A DNA stretch of 64,000 nucleotides. Source: Deltaproteobacteria bacterium. Its GTDB lineage: Bacteria; Myxococcota_A; UBA9160; UBA4427. The notes beneath the pieces are model-generated. The model was not told the origin of the DNA. It did no database searches and saw nothing but the letters and a program-made list of their open reading frames with translations. Positions 17,790 through 27,300 of this stretch are shown in pieces (position 1 is the first letter of the stretch; each line of letters opens with the position of its first letter). The DNA lies in assembly GCA_029261855.1 (NCBI GenBank), contig JAJDAN010000024.1:177952-241951 (forward strand). The letters are read 5' to 3'. The position numbers were made by a program, and so were the translations under genes.

Positions 17790-18455
17790 ATGGAACTCAT
17801 GCACACATCCCACGTACCGTCGGGCGAAGGCCCCTTCCCGACGGTCCTCGCACTCCACGGCTGGGGGGCGAGCGCGCATGACCTTCTCGGTCTCGCCCCC
17901 TACCTGCACGGTGGTGAAGCGCTCGTCATCTGTCCCCAGGGCCCGGTGTCCTTCCAGGCGGGACCGGGCCAGGTGGGTCACGGATGGTTCCCCATCAGCG
18001 CGGGCGCGCCGATGGACCCGGCGGGCTTCGCCAAGGGCCGCGACGTTCTCGCGCGCTTCGTCGAGCAGGCCCTCGACCATTTTCCGATCGATCCGCGCAA
18101 GTTCGCGGTGATGGGCTTCAGCCAGGGTGGCGTGATGGGCTTCGACCTCGTGCTGCGAGACCCCGCCCGCTTCGCAGGACTCGCAGCGTTGTCGAGCTGG
18201 CTCCCGAACGACCTCGCAAACACCATCCCGGAAAGCGAAGACCTCGAACACTTCCCGGTCCTGGTGCAGCACGGCAGCGAGGACCCGATGATCGCCGTCG
18301 ATCGAGGTCGAGAGACGCGCGACCGGCTCACGCAGATGAGCGTGGACCTCAGCTACCGCGAGTACGAGATGCAGCACGAGGTGCGACCGGAATCTCTGCG
18401 CGACCTGGTCACCTGGTTCGAGGACAAGGTCTTCCAGCGGATCGCGTTGGCGTAG
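17790..18455 (+). CDS. phospholipase/carboxylesterase-family hydrolase
   Basis: 221-residue cytoplasmic esterase of the carboxylesterase YpfH/acyl-protein-thioesterase family. Features are LALHGWGAS (oxyanion loop), VMGFSQGGVMG (nucleophile Ser111), an Asp in VLVQHGSEDPMI and a late His in YEMQHEV. The length is typical. Likely substrates are short acyl esters or thioesters. It is transcribed toward xthA, with 19 bases between the two stop codons. Confidence 0.85.
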   Translation: MELMHTSHVPSGEGPFPTVLALHGWGASAHDLLGLAPYLHGGEALVICPQGPVSFQAGPGQVGHGWFPISAGAPMDPAGFAKGRDVLARFVEQALDHFPIDPRKFAVMGFSQGGVMGFDLVLRDPARFAGLAALSSWLPNDLANTIPESEDLEHFPVLVQHGSEDPMIAVDRGRETRDRLTQMSVDLSYREYEMQHEVRPESLRDLVTWFEDKVFQRIALA

Positions 18456-18474
18456 GCCGCGTCCAGCCGCCGGG

Positions 18475-19248
18475 TCAGTCCAGGTCCGCGACGACCGGCG
18501 CGTGGTCCGAGGCCGTCAAGCCGTCCTTCTTCTTGCGGTAGTCGCGGTCGATGAAGACCTCGTGGACCCGCCCGAGCGCGCTTGGGGTGGCCAGCAGAAA
18601 GTCGATGCGCAGACCGTGGCCGCGATGGAAGGCGCCACCCCGGTAGTCCCACCAGGAAAACTCCTGTGTGTCCGGGTAGCGATCGCGGAAGACGTCGACG
18701 AAGCCCCAGTCGAACAGTCGCGCGAGCCGCGCGCGCTCCTCGTCCGTGTGGAAGATGTGTCCGGCATGGCGGGCCTCGTCCCAGCTGTCGAGGGCCCCGG
18801 GACAGATGTTGAAGTCGCCGCACAACACCGTCGGTTCTGCGGCGTCCGCCACCTGCTCGAAGTGCTCGGCGAGCGCGGCGAACCAGGCGAGCTTCTTGGG
18901 GAAGTCCTCGTGCTCGACCGACTTGCCGTTCGGGCAGTAGACCGTGGTGAACGACAGCCCCTCGATGCGCGCACTGACCAGGCGGGCGCCGAAGTCCTCC
19001 TGTCCGGGAAGCCCCCGCTGCAACACTTCGGCGGGCTTGCGACTGAGGATGGCCACGCCGTTCCAGGCCTTCTGCCCATGGGTCAACGCCGAGTAGCCTT
19101 CGGCCTCGAAGACGTCGACGGGGAATTGCTCGTCGGTGAGCTTGAGCTCCTGCAAGCCGACGACGTCGGGCTGTCGTTCCCGCAACCAGTGCAGTACGAA
19201 GTCCTGCCGGGCCCGCAGACCGTTCACGTTCCAGGTGGCGATGCGCAT
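18475..19248 (-). CDS. xthA: exodeoxyribonuclease III
   Basis: 257-residue AP endonuclease/3'-5' exonuclease of base excision repair. All family motifs are present: MRIATWNVNGLRAR, LQELKL (metal-binding Glu34), YCPNGK, LCGDFNICP (Asp/Asn catalytic pair), IDFLL and the terminal SDHAPV (catalytic His). The length matches bacterial XthA. The start codon has no Shine-Dalgarno but a TAGCCT box six bases upstream, suggesting a leaderless transcript of its own, although it also lies 61 bases after the DUF423 gene on the same strand. Confidence 0.95.
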   Translation of the reverse strand: MRIATWNVNGLRARQDFVLHWLRERQPDVVGLQELKLTDEQFPVDVFEAEGYSALTHGQKAWNGVAILSRKPAEVLQRGLPGQEDFGARLVSARIEGLSFTTVYCPNGKSVEHEDFPKKLAWFAALAEHFEQVADAAEPTVLCGDFNICPGALDSWDEARHAGHIFHTDEERARLARLFDWGFVDVFRDRYPDTQEFSWWDYRGGAFHRGHGLRIDFLLATPSALGRVHEVFIDRDYRKKKDGLTASDHAPVVADLD

Positions 19249-19254
19249 CCGGCG

Positions 19255-19260
19255 AGGCTA
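19255..19260 (-). promoter_or_regulatory. -10 element TAGCCT, probable leaderless xthA transcript
   Basis: On the minus strand a TANNNT box ends six bases before the xthA ATG. It lies between xthA and the DUF423 gene, which implies an internal promoter. Confidence 0.4.
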
Positions 19261-19309
19261 GCCCCGATTCGTCGTTGGCGCGGCAACCCGGGAAGGCGCC
19301 TTCGCCGAA

Positions 19310-19663
19310 TCAGCTCTTCGCGAGCAGCAGCAGGGAGAGCCACCCGGCGATCAGTAGCAGACCGCCCAGGGGCGTCACGGGCCCGAGCCAGCGCGCCGGC
19401 GTGAGGACGAGCAGGTAGATCGACCCCGAGAACAGCGCGATGCCCGCGAGAAAGAGGCCTCCCTGCAGGCCGATCGGTCGGGCGGACTGCGCGGCGTACA
19501 ACGCCAACGCCAGCAGAACGACACTGTGGAGCAGATGGTACTGGGACGCCGTCGACCAGGCGGCGACCTGCTCGGCCGCGACGCGCGCCTTCAGCCCATG
19601 AGCCCCGAAGGCGCCTGCCAGCACGGCAAGAGCCCCGGACAGGGCGGCAATCACGATCCACAT
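19310..19663 (-). CDS. DUF423-family small membrane protein
   Basis: 117-residue integral membrane protein with four hydrophobic helices. The N-terminal GAFGAHGLK motif and the STASQYHLLHSVVLLALAL stretch are characteristic of the DUF423 (YgdD-like) family, whose function is not established. ATG at 19663 is preceded by a good GGAGG Shine-Dalgarno seven bases upstream. The start lies 13 bases inside the end of the glycosyltransferase gene, so translation is probably coupled. Confidence 0.9.
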   Translation of the reverse strand: MWIVIAALSGALAVLAGAFGAHGLKARVAAEQVAAWSTASQYHLLHSVVLLALALYAAQSARPIGLQGGLFLAGIALFSGSIYLLVLTPARWLGPVTPLGGLLLIAGWLSLLLLAKS

Positions 19664-20946
19664 ACAGAAACCTCCGTCGTTCGAGCAGCTTGCTGGCGCT
19701 CGGCAATCCGGCCGAGCGGCCACAGCATCGCCGCCACCAGGAAGAGCGCACCCAGGGGCCGGGCGTTCAAGGTCCAGCGCAGCCAGGTCGAGCCGTCGCG
19801 CTCGGCATACCAGGCGTTCTCTTGCACCTCTTGTCCGCCCACGAGGGCTACCCCCAACACGAACAGCGCGACCACTGTCGCGCGAACGCCGGGCGGCGCC
19901 TCGAACGCGCGCTGCTGCCACCATGCGGGCAGGAGACACAGGGGCACGACCAGGAAGAGGTAGTAGTGGACCCACACGACCGGGAACACGAGGCACATGA
20001 GCGCGACACCGAGTGCCAGCTCGAGCTCGAGACTCCCGGCGACCGGGTCCGCGTCCGGCGGGACTCGAGCAGGCAGCAGGAGCTTCCGCCCGAACGCCAG
20101 CAGCAGCCCCGCAAGCGCGGCCACGCTGCCGTACACAGCCCAGCGAAGGGCGACGGGGCGTTCCACGGGCACCCAGTCCGTCAGGGGCCGGTCCGACAAG
20201 ATGCGCATCCAGGCACCGTCGAGGCCCTGGTTGTTGAAGGCCGCATGGGCGCGGCCGAAGTTGTCCCAGATCACGCGGTCGGCGTACTGGCTCATGAGAT
20301 CCGTCCCGAAGAAGGCGAACGAAGCCAGGACCCCGACCGCGACCACCGCGGAAGCGACCACTGCCAGCTCGAAACGGCGACGAAGCGCGAGCAGCGGCAG
20401 CAACAACAACGGCGGGATCTTGATGAGGCAGATGAAGCCGAGCAACACCCCCGCCCAACGATCGCGTCCCGCCCGTGCCAGCAGGTAGACGAACGCGAAG
20501 AGCAGGAGCATCAGCGGAGTCGTCTGCCCCAGGCTCAGGCAACGCCGCATCACGGGGCCGAACGAGAAGAAGACCAGCGCGACGACGGCTACTTGAACGG
20601 GAGTGAGTGGTGGGTAGTAGCGGGCTAGCGCGTAGAGCAACAGTCCGAAGACCGCCGCGAAGCTCGCCACACTGAGCCACCAGACGAGTTCCCAGGCGGT
20701 GTCGTATTCGAGCGCGCCGAGCGGAGCCAGCAGCAACGAGACCACCGGCAGGTTCGTGTACCACTTCCACTGGGTGGAGTAGATGCGTTCCGGGTGACCC
20801 GAGACAACCATCTTGCCCGTCGCCCAGTAGGCCGGGAAGTCGTTGACCCGTACGCCGTGGACAGCAGGCAGGCGGGCCGCGAAGTGGATCCCGAGCGCGG
20901 CGACGACGACGGCGGCGCCGATCTGCAGAGCGCGGCGGGACGCCAA
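19651..20946 (-). CDS. GT87-like integral-membrane glycosyltransferase (DUF2029)
   Basis: 431-residue polytopic membrane protein with about ten helices, resembling the polyprenol-phosphate-mannose-dependent alpha-mannosyltransferases of family GT87. The first periplasmic loop carries VNDFPAYWATG, where GT-C enzymes place the catalytic Asp, and later segments SLGQTTPLMLLLF and IKIPPLLLLPLLALRRR fit the family. It would transfer a lipid-linked sugar to a surface glycan or glycolipid. The only reasonable start is the TTG at 20946, four bases after the upstream phosphotransferase stop, with no clear Shine-Dalgarno. Confidence 0.75.
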   Translation of the reverse strand: MASRRALQIGAAVVVAALGIHFAARLPAVHGVRVNDFPAYWATGKMVVSGHPERIYSTQWKWYTNLPVVSLLLAPLGALEYDTAWELVWWLSVASFAAVFGLLLYALARYYPPLTPVQVAVVALVFFSFGPVMRRCLSLGQTTPLMLLLFAFVYLLARAGRDRWAGVLLGFICLIKIPPLLLLPLLALRRRFELAVVASAVVAVGVLASFAFFGTDLMSQYADRVIWDNFGRAHAAFNNQGLDGAWMRILSDRPLTDWVPVERPVALRWAVYGSVAALAGLLLAFGRKLLLPARVPPDADPVAGSLELELALGVALMCLVFPVVWVHYYLFLVVPLCLLPAWWQQRAFEAPPGVRATVVALFVLGVALVGGQEVQENAWYAERDGSTWLRWTLNARPLGALFLVAAMLWPLGRIAERQQAARTTEVSVCGS

Positions 20947-20950
20947 CGCG

Positions 20951-22000
20951 TCAGCCGAGTGATCGTACCAGCTGGAGGGCGGCCCCGGCGAGACTGTCGA
21001 TGCGCGTCTTGAAGACGCCGGTGTCGGCGTCGTTTCCCATCACGCCCTTCAAGTAGCGCGCCATCACACCCTCGACGATGGCGGCCAACCGCCAGTACTG
21101 GAAGGAGCGGTAGTAGTCGACGTTCGTGACCTCGTGCCCGGTGGCCTTCGAGTAGGCTTCGATGAACTCCGCCCGGGTCGGGAAGCCGCCGACGACCGTC
21201 GGCGACACGGCCGTCTCGTCGGTCTTGGGGTCGTCGGGCTGAGCCCAGTTGTTCATCACGTAGCCGACATCCGCGAGGGTGTCTCCGAGGGTGCAGAGCT
21301 CCCAGTCGAGCACCGCTTGCACCGTGCCGTCCCGGCCCGAGAGCATGTTCCCGAGGCGGTAGTCACCGTGGACGATGCCGGTGTACTTCTGCTCGGGCTT
21401 GGCGGCGAGGAGCAGCTCGTAGCTCTCCTCCATGGCCGGAAGCTCGCGCGTCTTGGACTTCTCCCACTGCCCGCGCCAGCGCTTCAGTTGACGATCGAGG
21501 TAGGCCTCCTTACGGCCGAGATCCCCGAGCCCGACGGCGTCCGGGTCCACGGCGTGGAGTGCAGCCAGGGTCTCGATCACCGAGCGACCCAGCGCAGCCC
21601 GATCCCCTGGGTCCGGCAGCACCTTGGCCGTCGTAGCCGCGGTGTCGAGCACGTGGCCCTCGACGAAATCCATCACGTAGAAGGGCGCGTCGTTGACGGC
21701 ATCGTCGCTGCACAGTCCCAGCGCCTCGGGAACCGGCACGCTCGTCCGCCCCACCCCGCTGATGATCTTGTGCTCGCGGCCCATGTCGTGGGCGGTGGCG
21801 AGAACGGCGCCCAGGGGCGGCCGGCGCAGGACGACCTTGCGCCCGGCGGAGTCCGTCACCCGGTAGGTGAGATTCGAGTGGCCTCCGACGATGAGTTCGA
21901 ACTCGAAGGGCGGCTGAACGCCCTCGATATGGTCCGCGAGCCATGCCGTGACGGCGTCGTTTCGGATCCCGCGAACCTCGCCCGTACTCTGGTCGGTCAT
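20951..22000 (-). CDS. phosphotransferase family protein (ACAD10/11 N-terminal-like)
   Basis: 349-residue APH-fold kinase. It shows LIVGGHSNLTYRV (Gly-rich loop), VVLRRPPLG, a conserved FYVMDFVEGHVL, catalytic loop GIVHGDYRLGNML and metal motif AVLDWELCTLGDTLADVGYV. This is the family fused to acyl-CoA dehydrogenases in ACAD10/11, where it phosphorylates 4-hydroxyacyl-CoAs before dehydration; a similar role in hydroxy-acid catabolism is likely but not shown here. ATG at 22000 gives the normal N-terminus. It heads the minus-strand run phosphotransferase, GT87, DUF423 and xthA. Confidence 0.85.
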   Translation of the reverse strand: MTDQSTGEVRGIRNDAVTAWLADHIEGVQPPFEFELIVGGHSNLTYRVTDSAGRKVVLRRPPLGAVLATAHDMGREHKIISGVGRTSVPVPEALGLCSDDAVNDAPFYVMDFVEGHVLDTAATTAKVLPDPGDRAALGRSVIETLAALHAVDPDAVGLGDLGRKEAYLDRQLKRWRGQWEKSKTRELPAMEESYELLLAAKPEQKYTGIVHGDYRLGNMLSGRDGTVQAVLDWELCTLGDTLADVGYVMNNWAQPDDPKTDETAVSPTVVGGFPTRAEFIEAYSKATGHEVTNVDYYRSFQYWRLAAIVEGVMARYLKGVMGNDADTGVFKTRIDSLAGAALQLVRSLG

Positions 22001-22073
22001 GGAGATATTCAACTCGATCCATGCAGCGACCGCCACGCAGCAACTGCACCCCGCAGCGCGTTGCAGGCAGCCA

Positions 22074-22085
22074 CGAGCGCGCTCG
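22074..22085. promoter_or_regulatory. 12-bp perfect palindrome upstream of sigma-54 promoter
   Basis: CGAGCGCGCTCG lies about 46 bases upstream of the -24 element at 22131. It is a possible activator site. Its left flank (CACGAG) matches the half-site of the palindrome near 50206, which may be chance in GC-rich DNA. Confidence 0.3.
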
Positions 22086-22130
22086 CGCGGCACAGCGGCG
22101 CCTTGAAGGGCTCAGAGATGGCAGGAGACA

Positions 22131-22146
22131 TGGCACGCGAATTGCT
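22131..22146 (+). promoter_or_regulatory. perfect sigma-54 (RpoN) promoter
   Basis: TGGCACG-CGAA-TTGCT matches the -24/-12 consensus TGGCACG-N4-TTGCW at every defined position. The predicted start is near 22156, giving a roughly 20-base leader that contains the Shine-Dalgarno GGGAG before the ATG at 22176. The region lies between divergent genes, so it is free to act as a promoter. Confidence 0.85.
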
Positions 22147-22175
22147 CCTCTACGAGGCAGCTTGGGAGCAAACCG

Positions 22176-22808
22176 ATGAGCTTCTCCGATCGAACCCCTG
22201 CCGACCGTCCGAGCCTCTTGTCCTTCGTCGTCGCTCTCTTCACCGTCGTCTTCGCCGCCTCGGGCTGCGCCGCCGCAACCGGAGGAGGCGCGGCTGCGCC
22301 CCTGATCCATCCCGACTGGGAGCATCACATGGCTGCGGGACTGGACGCCTGGGCGGTGGGGGACGTCTCGTCGGCCGCCGACCAGTACCGGTTGGCGCTG
22401 CACCTGGCGCGCGAGCGGCAGCTGCCCGCAGAGGAGCTGGCCTTCAGCAGCTACCACCTGGGCGAAGCCATCCGGCTGCACCCCACGACCTCTCGCGGTG
22501 AGACCGCGCTCGCCCTGCTCGACGAAGCCAGGCGGCACTTCCAGACCTCCTACGGGGTCGAGCATCCCGTTTTGATTCCGGTCTGGGTCCGGATCGCGCA
22601 GATCCAATCCGATCGCGGCGACGACGAAGCCGCGGCGAATTCGTGGGAACGCGCCGACCGGATCGCCGTTCGCTTCTTTCCCGCCAGCCACTTCCTGCGC
22701 GAACGCTACGGCGCTGCGCGCCCGGCGCTCATGCTGCATCCCCTCGAAGTCCTGCACATGATCGGCGAACCCGCAGCCCCGCCGGATCAGGTCGTCCAGG
22801 GTTCCTAG
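22176..22808 (+). CDS. TPR-like lipoprotein under sigma-54 control
   Basis: 210-residue exported protein. A hydrophobic signal ends in a lipobox (AASGC, Cys31). The mature part contains helix pairs like a short tetratricopeptide array (AAGLDAWAVGDVSSAADQYR, ALALLDEARRHFQ). No enzymatic motif is seen. The ATG at 22176 has a Shine-Dalgarno (GGGAG) nine bases upstream. The perfect sigma-54 promoter directly ahead means expression needs an activator of the NtrC class, unlike most genes here. Function is unknown; a partner-binding role in the envelope is inferred from the repeats. Confidence 0.75.
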   Translation: MSFSDRTPADRPSLLSFVVALFTVVFAASGCAAATGGGAAAPLIHPDWEHHMAAGLDAWAVGDVSSAADQYRLALHLARERQLPAEELAFSSYHLGEAIRLHPTTSRGETALALLDEARRHFQTSYGVEHPVLIPVWVRIAQIQSDRGDDEAAANSWERADRIAVRFFPASHFLRERYGAARPALMLHPLEVLHMIGEPAAPPDQVVQGS

Positions 22809-22855
22809 CAGCGCCGCGCGAGCCTCCTTCTCCATCCTCCCCTTCCGCCGGGTAT

Positions 22856-22871
22856 GGTCTACCGGTCTACC
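22856..22871. repeat. tandem 8-bp direct repeat before the M20 peptidase gene
   Basis: GGTCTACC occurs twice without a gap (22856-22863 and 22864-22871), ending just ahead of the GGAGGAGG Shine-Dalgarno. It is short; it could be a regulatory half-site pair or chance. Confidence 0.4.
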
Positions 22872-22887
22872 CGGGAGGAGGACATTC

Positions 22888-24366
22888 ATGGGGAAGCGCC
22901 TGATTGCGGGCGGTCTGGCTGCCGTCGTCATCGTGCTGGCGATCATCGTGCTGCGGACCTTGTCGCTCGCACCCCAGCAACAGAGCCTCGAAGCGATCCC
23001 CGAGCGCGATGTCGACGTCGACGCGGCCGCGGCAAACCTGGCCCGGGGACTGACCTTCGAAACGATCGCCTTCGGCGGCGATCGGCCGGTGCCCGCCGAG
23101 GAGTTCTTCGCGCTGCACGAGCACCTGGTCGCGTCCTATCCCCGCGTGCACGCGACCCTCACGCGCGAAGTCGTCTCCAGCTACAGCCTGCTCTACCACT
23201 GGCCCGGACGAGACGCGGCGAAGAAGCCGGGGCTCTTGATGGCGCACCAGGATGTCGTCCCCGTCGATGCCGGCGAGTGGCAGCACCCGCCGTTTGGCGG
23301 CGAGATCGTCGACGGCGTGCTGTGGGGCCGGGGGGCCATCGACGACAAGGGTTCGCTCTACGCGATCCTCGAGGCCGTCGAGCTACTGCTCGCCGAAGGC
23401 TTCGTCCCGGAGCGCGGCCTGTACCTGTTCTTCGGCCACGACGAAGAGCTCGGCGGACCCGACGGCGCCATCCCGGGCGCGGATCTACTGGCGGCGCGCG
23501 GCGTCGAGTTGGCGTGGGTCCTCGACGAAGGCGGCTTCATCGTGAGCGGCATGTTGCCCGGGTCGGACGCCACGATCGCGTTGGTGGGAATCGCCGAGAA
23601 GGGAAGCGTCACCTACCAGCTGACGGTCGACATGCAGGGCGGTCACTCGTCGATGCCGCCGCGCCACACCGCAATCGGGATCCTGGCCGAGGCGATCACC
23701 CGACTCGAGCAGAATCCGGTGCCCGGGGGCATCGACGCCGTCAACGAGGAATTTCTCGAGGCCCTGGCACCGCAGCTACCCTTTACCGTCCGCGCGGCGC
23801 TTGCGAACCTGTGGCTGTTCCGACCGTTGGTGGAGGCCGCGCTTTCCGGCAGCCCCCCGATGGATGCCATGCAGCGAACGACGACCGCCGTCACCGTAGT
23901 CGACGGCGGCGTCAAGGCGAACGTGCTGCCCAGCCACGCGGAAGCGATCGTGAACTTCCGGATCAAGCCCGGCGACACCGCAGTGACGATTCGCGAACAC
24001 ATCGTCCGCACCATCAATGACGAACGCGTCGCGGTCTCGAAGTCGGACTGGCACCGGGAGGCGAGCCCGGTTTCTCCCACTGACGGCGCGGCCTTCGCCC
24101 TCGTCCGCAACACCATCGGCGAGGTCTTCCCGGGGATCCCCGTCGTCCCCTACACGGTCATCGGCGGTACGGACTCGCGCAGCTTCTACCCGCTCACGCC
24201 CAACGTCTTCCGCTTCGCGCCGTTCCGGTACGGCCCGGACGCCAGCTCCATCATTCACGGCACCAACGAGCGCATGGAGGTCGCGCAGCTCGCGGACGCC
24301 GTCCGCTTCTACGTGCGCCTGATCGAGAGCTCGGGCCGACCGGATTCGGGGCCGGGCGACGACTGA
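22888..24366 (+). CDS. M20-family zinc peptidase (carboxypeptidase S-like), membrane-anchored
   Basis: 492-residue metallopeptidase with an N-terminal signal anchor (residues 4-26), so it faces the periplasm. Zinc-site segments are in order: LLMAHQDVVPV (His, Asp), WGRGAIDDKGSLY (bridging Asp), FFGHDEELGGPDG (catalytic Glu pair), VLDEGGFIV and a late IIHGTNERM (His). The long N-terminus and the order of segments match the CPS1/PM20D1 branch, which hydrolyses N-acyl or peptide bonds. The ATG at 22888 follows an excellent GGAGGAGG site. The last 58 bases overlap the end of the convergent RND gene. Confidence 0.88.
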   Translation: MGKRLIAGGLAAVVIVLAIIVLRTLSLAPQQQSLEAIPERDVDVDAAAANLARGLTFETIAFGGDRPVPAEEFFALHEHLVASYPRVHATLTREVVSSYSLLYHWPGRDAAKKPGLLMAHQDVVPVDAGEWQHPPFGGEIVDGVLWGRGAIDDKGSLYAILEAVELLLAEGFVPERGLYLFFGHDEELGGPDGAIPGADLLAARGVELAWVLDEGGFIVSGMLPGSDATIALVGIAEKGSVTYQLTVDMQGGHSSMPPRHTAIGILAEAITRLEQNPVPGGIDAVNEEFLEALAPQLPFTVRAALANLWLFRPLVEAALSGSPPMDAMQRTTTAVTVVDGGVKANVLPSHAEAIVNFRIKPGDTAVTIREHIVRTINDERVAVSKSDWHREASPVSPTDGAAFALVRNTIGEVFPGIPVVPYTVIGGTDSRSFYPLTPNVFRFAPFRYGPDASSIIHGTNERMEVAQLADAVRFYVRLIESSGRPDSGPGDD

Positions 24367-27300
24367 TCCCCGGCACCCTGTCCCCTGCGCGAAGCGATGC
24401 CCTTGAGATCCTCGAGGATCACGTAGGCGCTGGGCACCAGGAAGAGCGAGATCCCGGTCGCCACGACGACGCCGAAGCCCAACGATGTGGCCATGGGCTT
24501 GAGGAACGCGGAGCCGACGTTCATCTCGAGCAGCAGCGGCGTGAGACCTGCGAAGGTCGTGATCGAAGTCAGCACGATGGGTCGAAAGCGCGCGGTCCCG
24601 GCGGCGTGAACCGCGTCGAAGAGCGGCACGCCTTCATTGCGCCGCTCGTTCACGTAGTGCACCAGCACCAGGCTCGAGTTCACCACGACGCCCGAAAGCG
24701 CGACGACACCGAACACCGACATCATGCTCAGATTGAAGCCCATCAGCAGGTGGCCGAGGATCGCGCCGACCACACCAAAGGGGATCACCGACATGATCAG
24801 CAGCGGCTGAGTATACGAACGCAGCGGCACCGCGAGCAGCACATAGATGAGCACGAGTGCGAAGATGTAGTTGCGAATCAGGGCGCCCAGGGTCTCCGCC
24901 TGTTCGCGCTGCTCGCCCTCGAGGCTGTAGCTCATGCCGGGGTGGTCCCGGGTCAGATCTGCCAGGAAGCCCTTCTGCAGATCCGCAAGGATCTCGTTCG
25001 CGTTGCCCTCGCGCAGGTCGACGTCGGCAGTCACGTTGATGACCCGCTGGCGATCGGAACGCCGGATGGTCGAGTAGCCGACCTCCTGGGAAGCCCGGGC
25101 GACGGCGTAGAAGGGAACCTCGCCTCCATCCGGCGTGCGCACGCGGAGGTTTTCGAGGTCGACCAGGGACCGACGCTGATCCTCCGGGTATCGAACCATC
25201 ACGCGGATGTCGTCGCGCCCGCGCTGGATGCGCTGGGCCTCCGCACCGTAGAAGGCATGCCGCACCTGCGTCGCGAGGTCGTCGAGAGTCAGGCCCAGGC
25301 TTTCGGCGGCTGGCAGGATGTCGAGCTGGATCTCCTCCTTGCCCCCTTCGAAGGAATCGCTGATGTCGAAGACGCCGGAATACGCGGCGAGGCGAGCCTT
25401 CAGGCGGTCGGCCGCCGCTTCCAGCTCGATGACATCCGACGACTTGAGCTCGACGTTGATGGGATCCCCCGCCGAAAACAGCGACGAGGTAAACAGCAAC
25501 TCCTCCACGTCCGGGATCGCGGGCGTTTCATCACGCCAGAGCTGGACGACCTCCTTCGCGGGCAGCGGACGGTCGTCGCCACCGACCAACTCGATGGTGA
25601 CTTCACCCAGGTGTGACGCCGACAACGCCGTGTCCGCGTTGCCGGGGTTGCGTCCGCCGGTGGACGGCTGCTCGCCCACCGAACGCAGGAAGTGCTTCAC
25701 GACAGACCCGCCGTCCACCTCGTACTCGCGATCCAACTGGGCCTTTACGCGCTTCGCACTCTCTTCGAGCTGCGCGACCGCACGGTCCGTCACCTCGACC
25801 GGCGTGCCGGGCGCCATCGACAGACGGGCAGTGACATAGTCGGCCTCCACCGCCGGGAAGAACGAGAACTTCAGATAGCCGGCCGTCAGGGTCGAGCCGA
25901 CGAGCAGCAGCAGCGCGACGGCCGTCGCCACGGCGGTGTACCGCCACTCGATCACCTTCACGAGTGCCGGGCGATAGATGTCACTGGCCAGTCGCTCGAG
26001 GCTCGTCGAGAGCACTCGTTGCCCGCGCTGCCAGCGCGCCGAGATGCTGCCGTCTCGCGGCGGCTTCCCCCGCGACCCGATCTTCATGTGTCCGAGGTGG
26101 GCGGGAAGCACCAGCTGCGACTCCACCAGCGAGAAGAAGAGGCAGCACATGGTGACGATGCCGATGGTGCCGAAGATCTGCCCCATGGTTCCGGGAGCCT
26201 GCACCAGGGGGAGGAACGCGACGACGGTGGTGAGAACTCCGAAGATCACCGGGATCGCGACTTCCTGGGCACCGGTGATCGCGGCTTGCAGGGGCTCCTC
26301 GGCCGCCTCCTGATGACGGTGGATGTTCTCGCCGACGACGATGGCGTCGTCGACCAGCAGGCCGAGTACCAGGATGAAGGCGAAGAGCGAGATGACGTCG
26401 ATCGAGAGATCGAGGGGCGGGAACAGCGCGAAGGCGCCGAGGATCGAGAGCGGCACGCCGATCGACACCCAGATGGCGAGTCGCAGCCGCAGGAAGAGCG
26501 CGAGCACCACGAAGACGAGCACGAAGCCGGACAGGCCATTGCGGATCAGGATGTCGAGGCGATCTCGCAGGGCCCGCGATCCGTCCTGCCAGAACGTCGC
26601 GGTGATGCCTTCGGGCAGGCGCGCTCCGACGGCCGCCACGTAGTCCTTGGCCTTCTGCGCGACTTCGAGCACGCGCTGGTCGCCCACGCGGTAGACCTTC
26701 ACGAGCACCGCCGGCTTGCCGTCGAAGGACGCGTAGCGGTCGTCGTCCTCGAAGCCGTCGACGATGCGGGCGACTTCGCCGAGCAAGAGGCGCGTGCCGT
26801 CTTCCCGAGTCAGCACGACCAGCCGCTCGAAGTCTTCGGCGACGTAGGCCTGCCCCTTCGTGCGCAGCAGGACCTCTCCGGATTCGGTCTTGATCGATCC
26901 GCCCGGGCGATCCAGCGATCCCCTGCGCACCGTATCCGCCACCTGCGCGAAGGTCAGTCCGTAGCGCTGCAGCGACGCCTCGGACACCTCGACCGAGATC
27001 TCGTAGTCCCGGGCGTTGGTCAGATCCACCTGGGTGATGCCCGACAGCGAAGCCAGCTCATCGCGGACCTGCTCGCCGATCACCTTGAGGGCGTCTTCGT
27101 CGACATCGCCCGACAGGGCGATCTGCGCGGCGTCCCGCTTGATGACGATGTGCTTGATCACGGGCTTCTCGGTCTCGACCGGGAAGGTCGAGATCGAGTC
27201 CACCGCGTTCTTGATCTCGCTGAGCGCGCGATCGATCGGGTAGCCGTCGAGCAGCTCGGCGGTCACACCGCAGGCACCCTCCGCGGCAGAAGAGGTGATC

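Noticed and set aside
22129..22175. Possible short ORF starting ATGGCACGC before the lipoprotein gene
   Set aside because: It is the -24/-12 promoter sequence itself and the frame runs out of phase into the lipoprotein gene.
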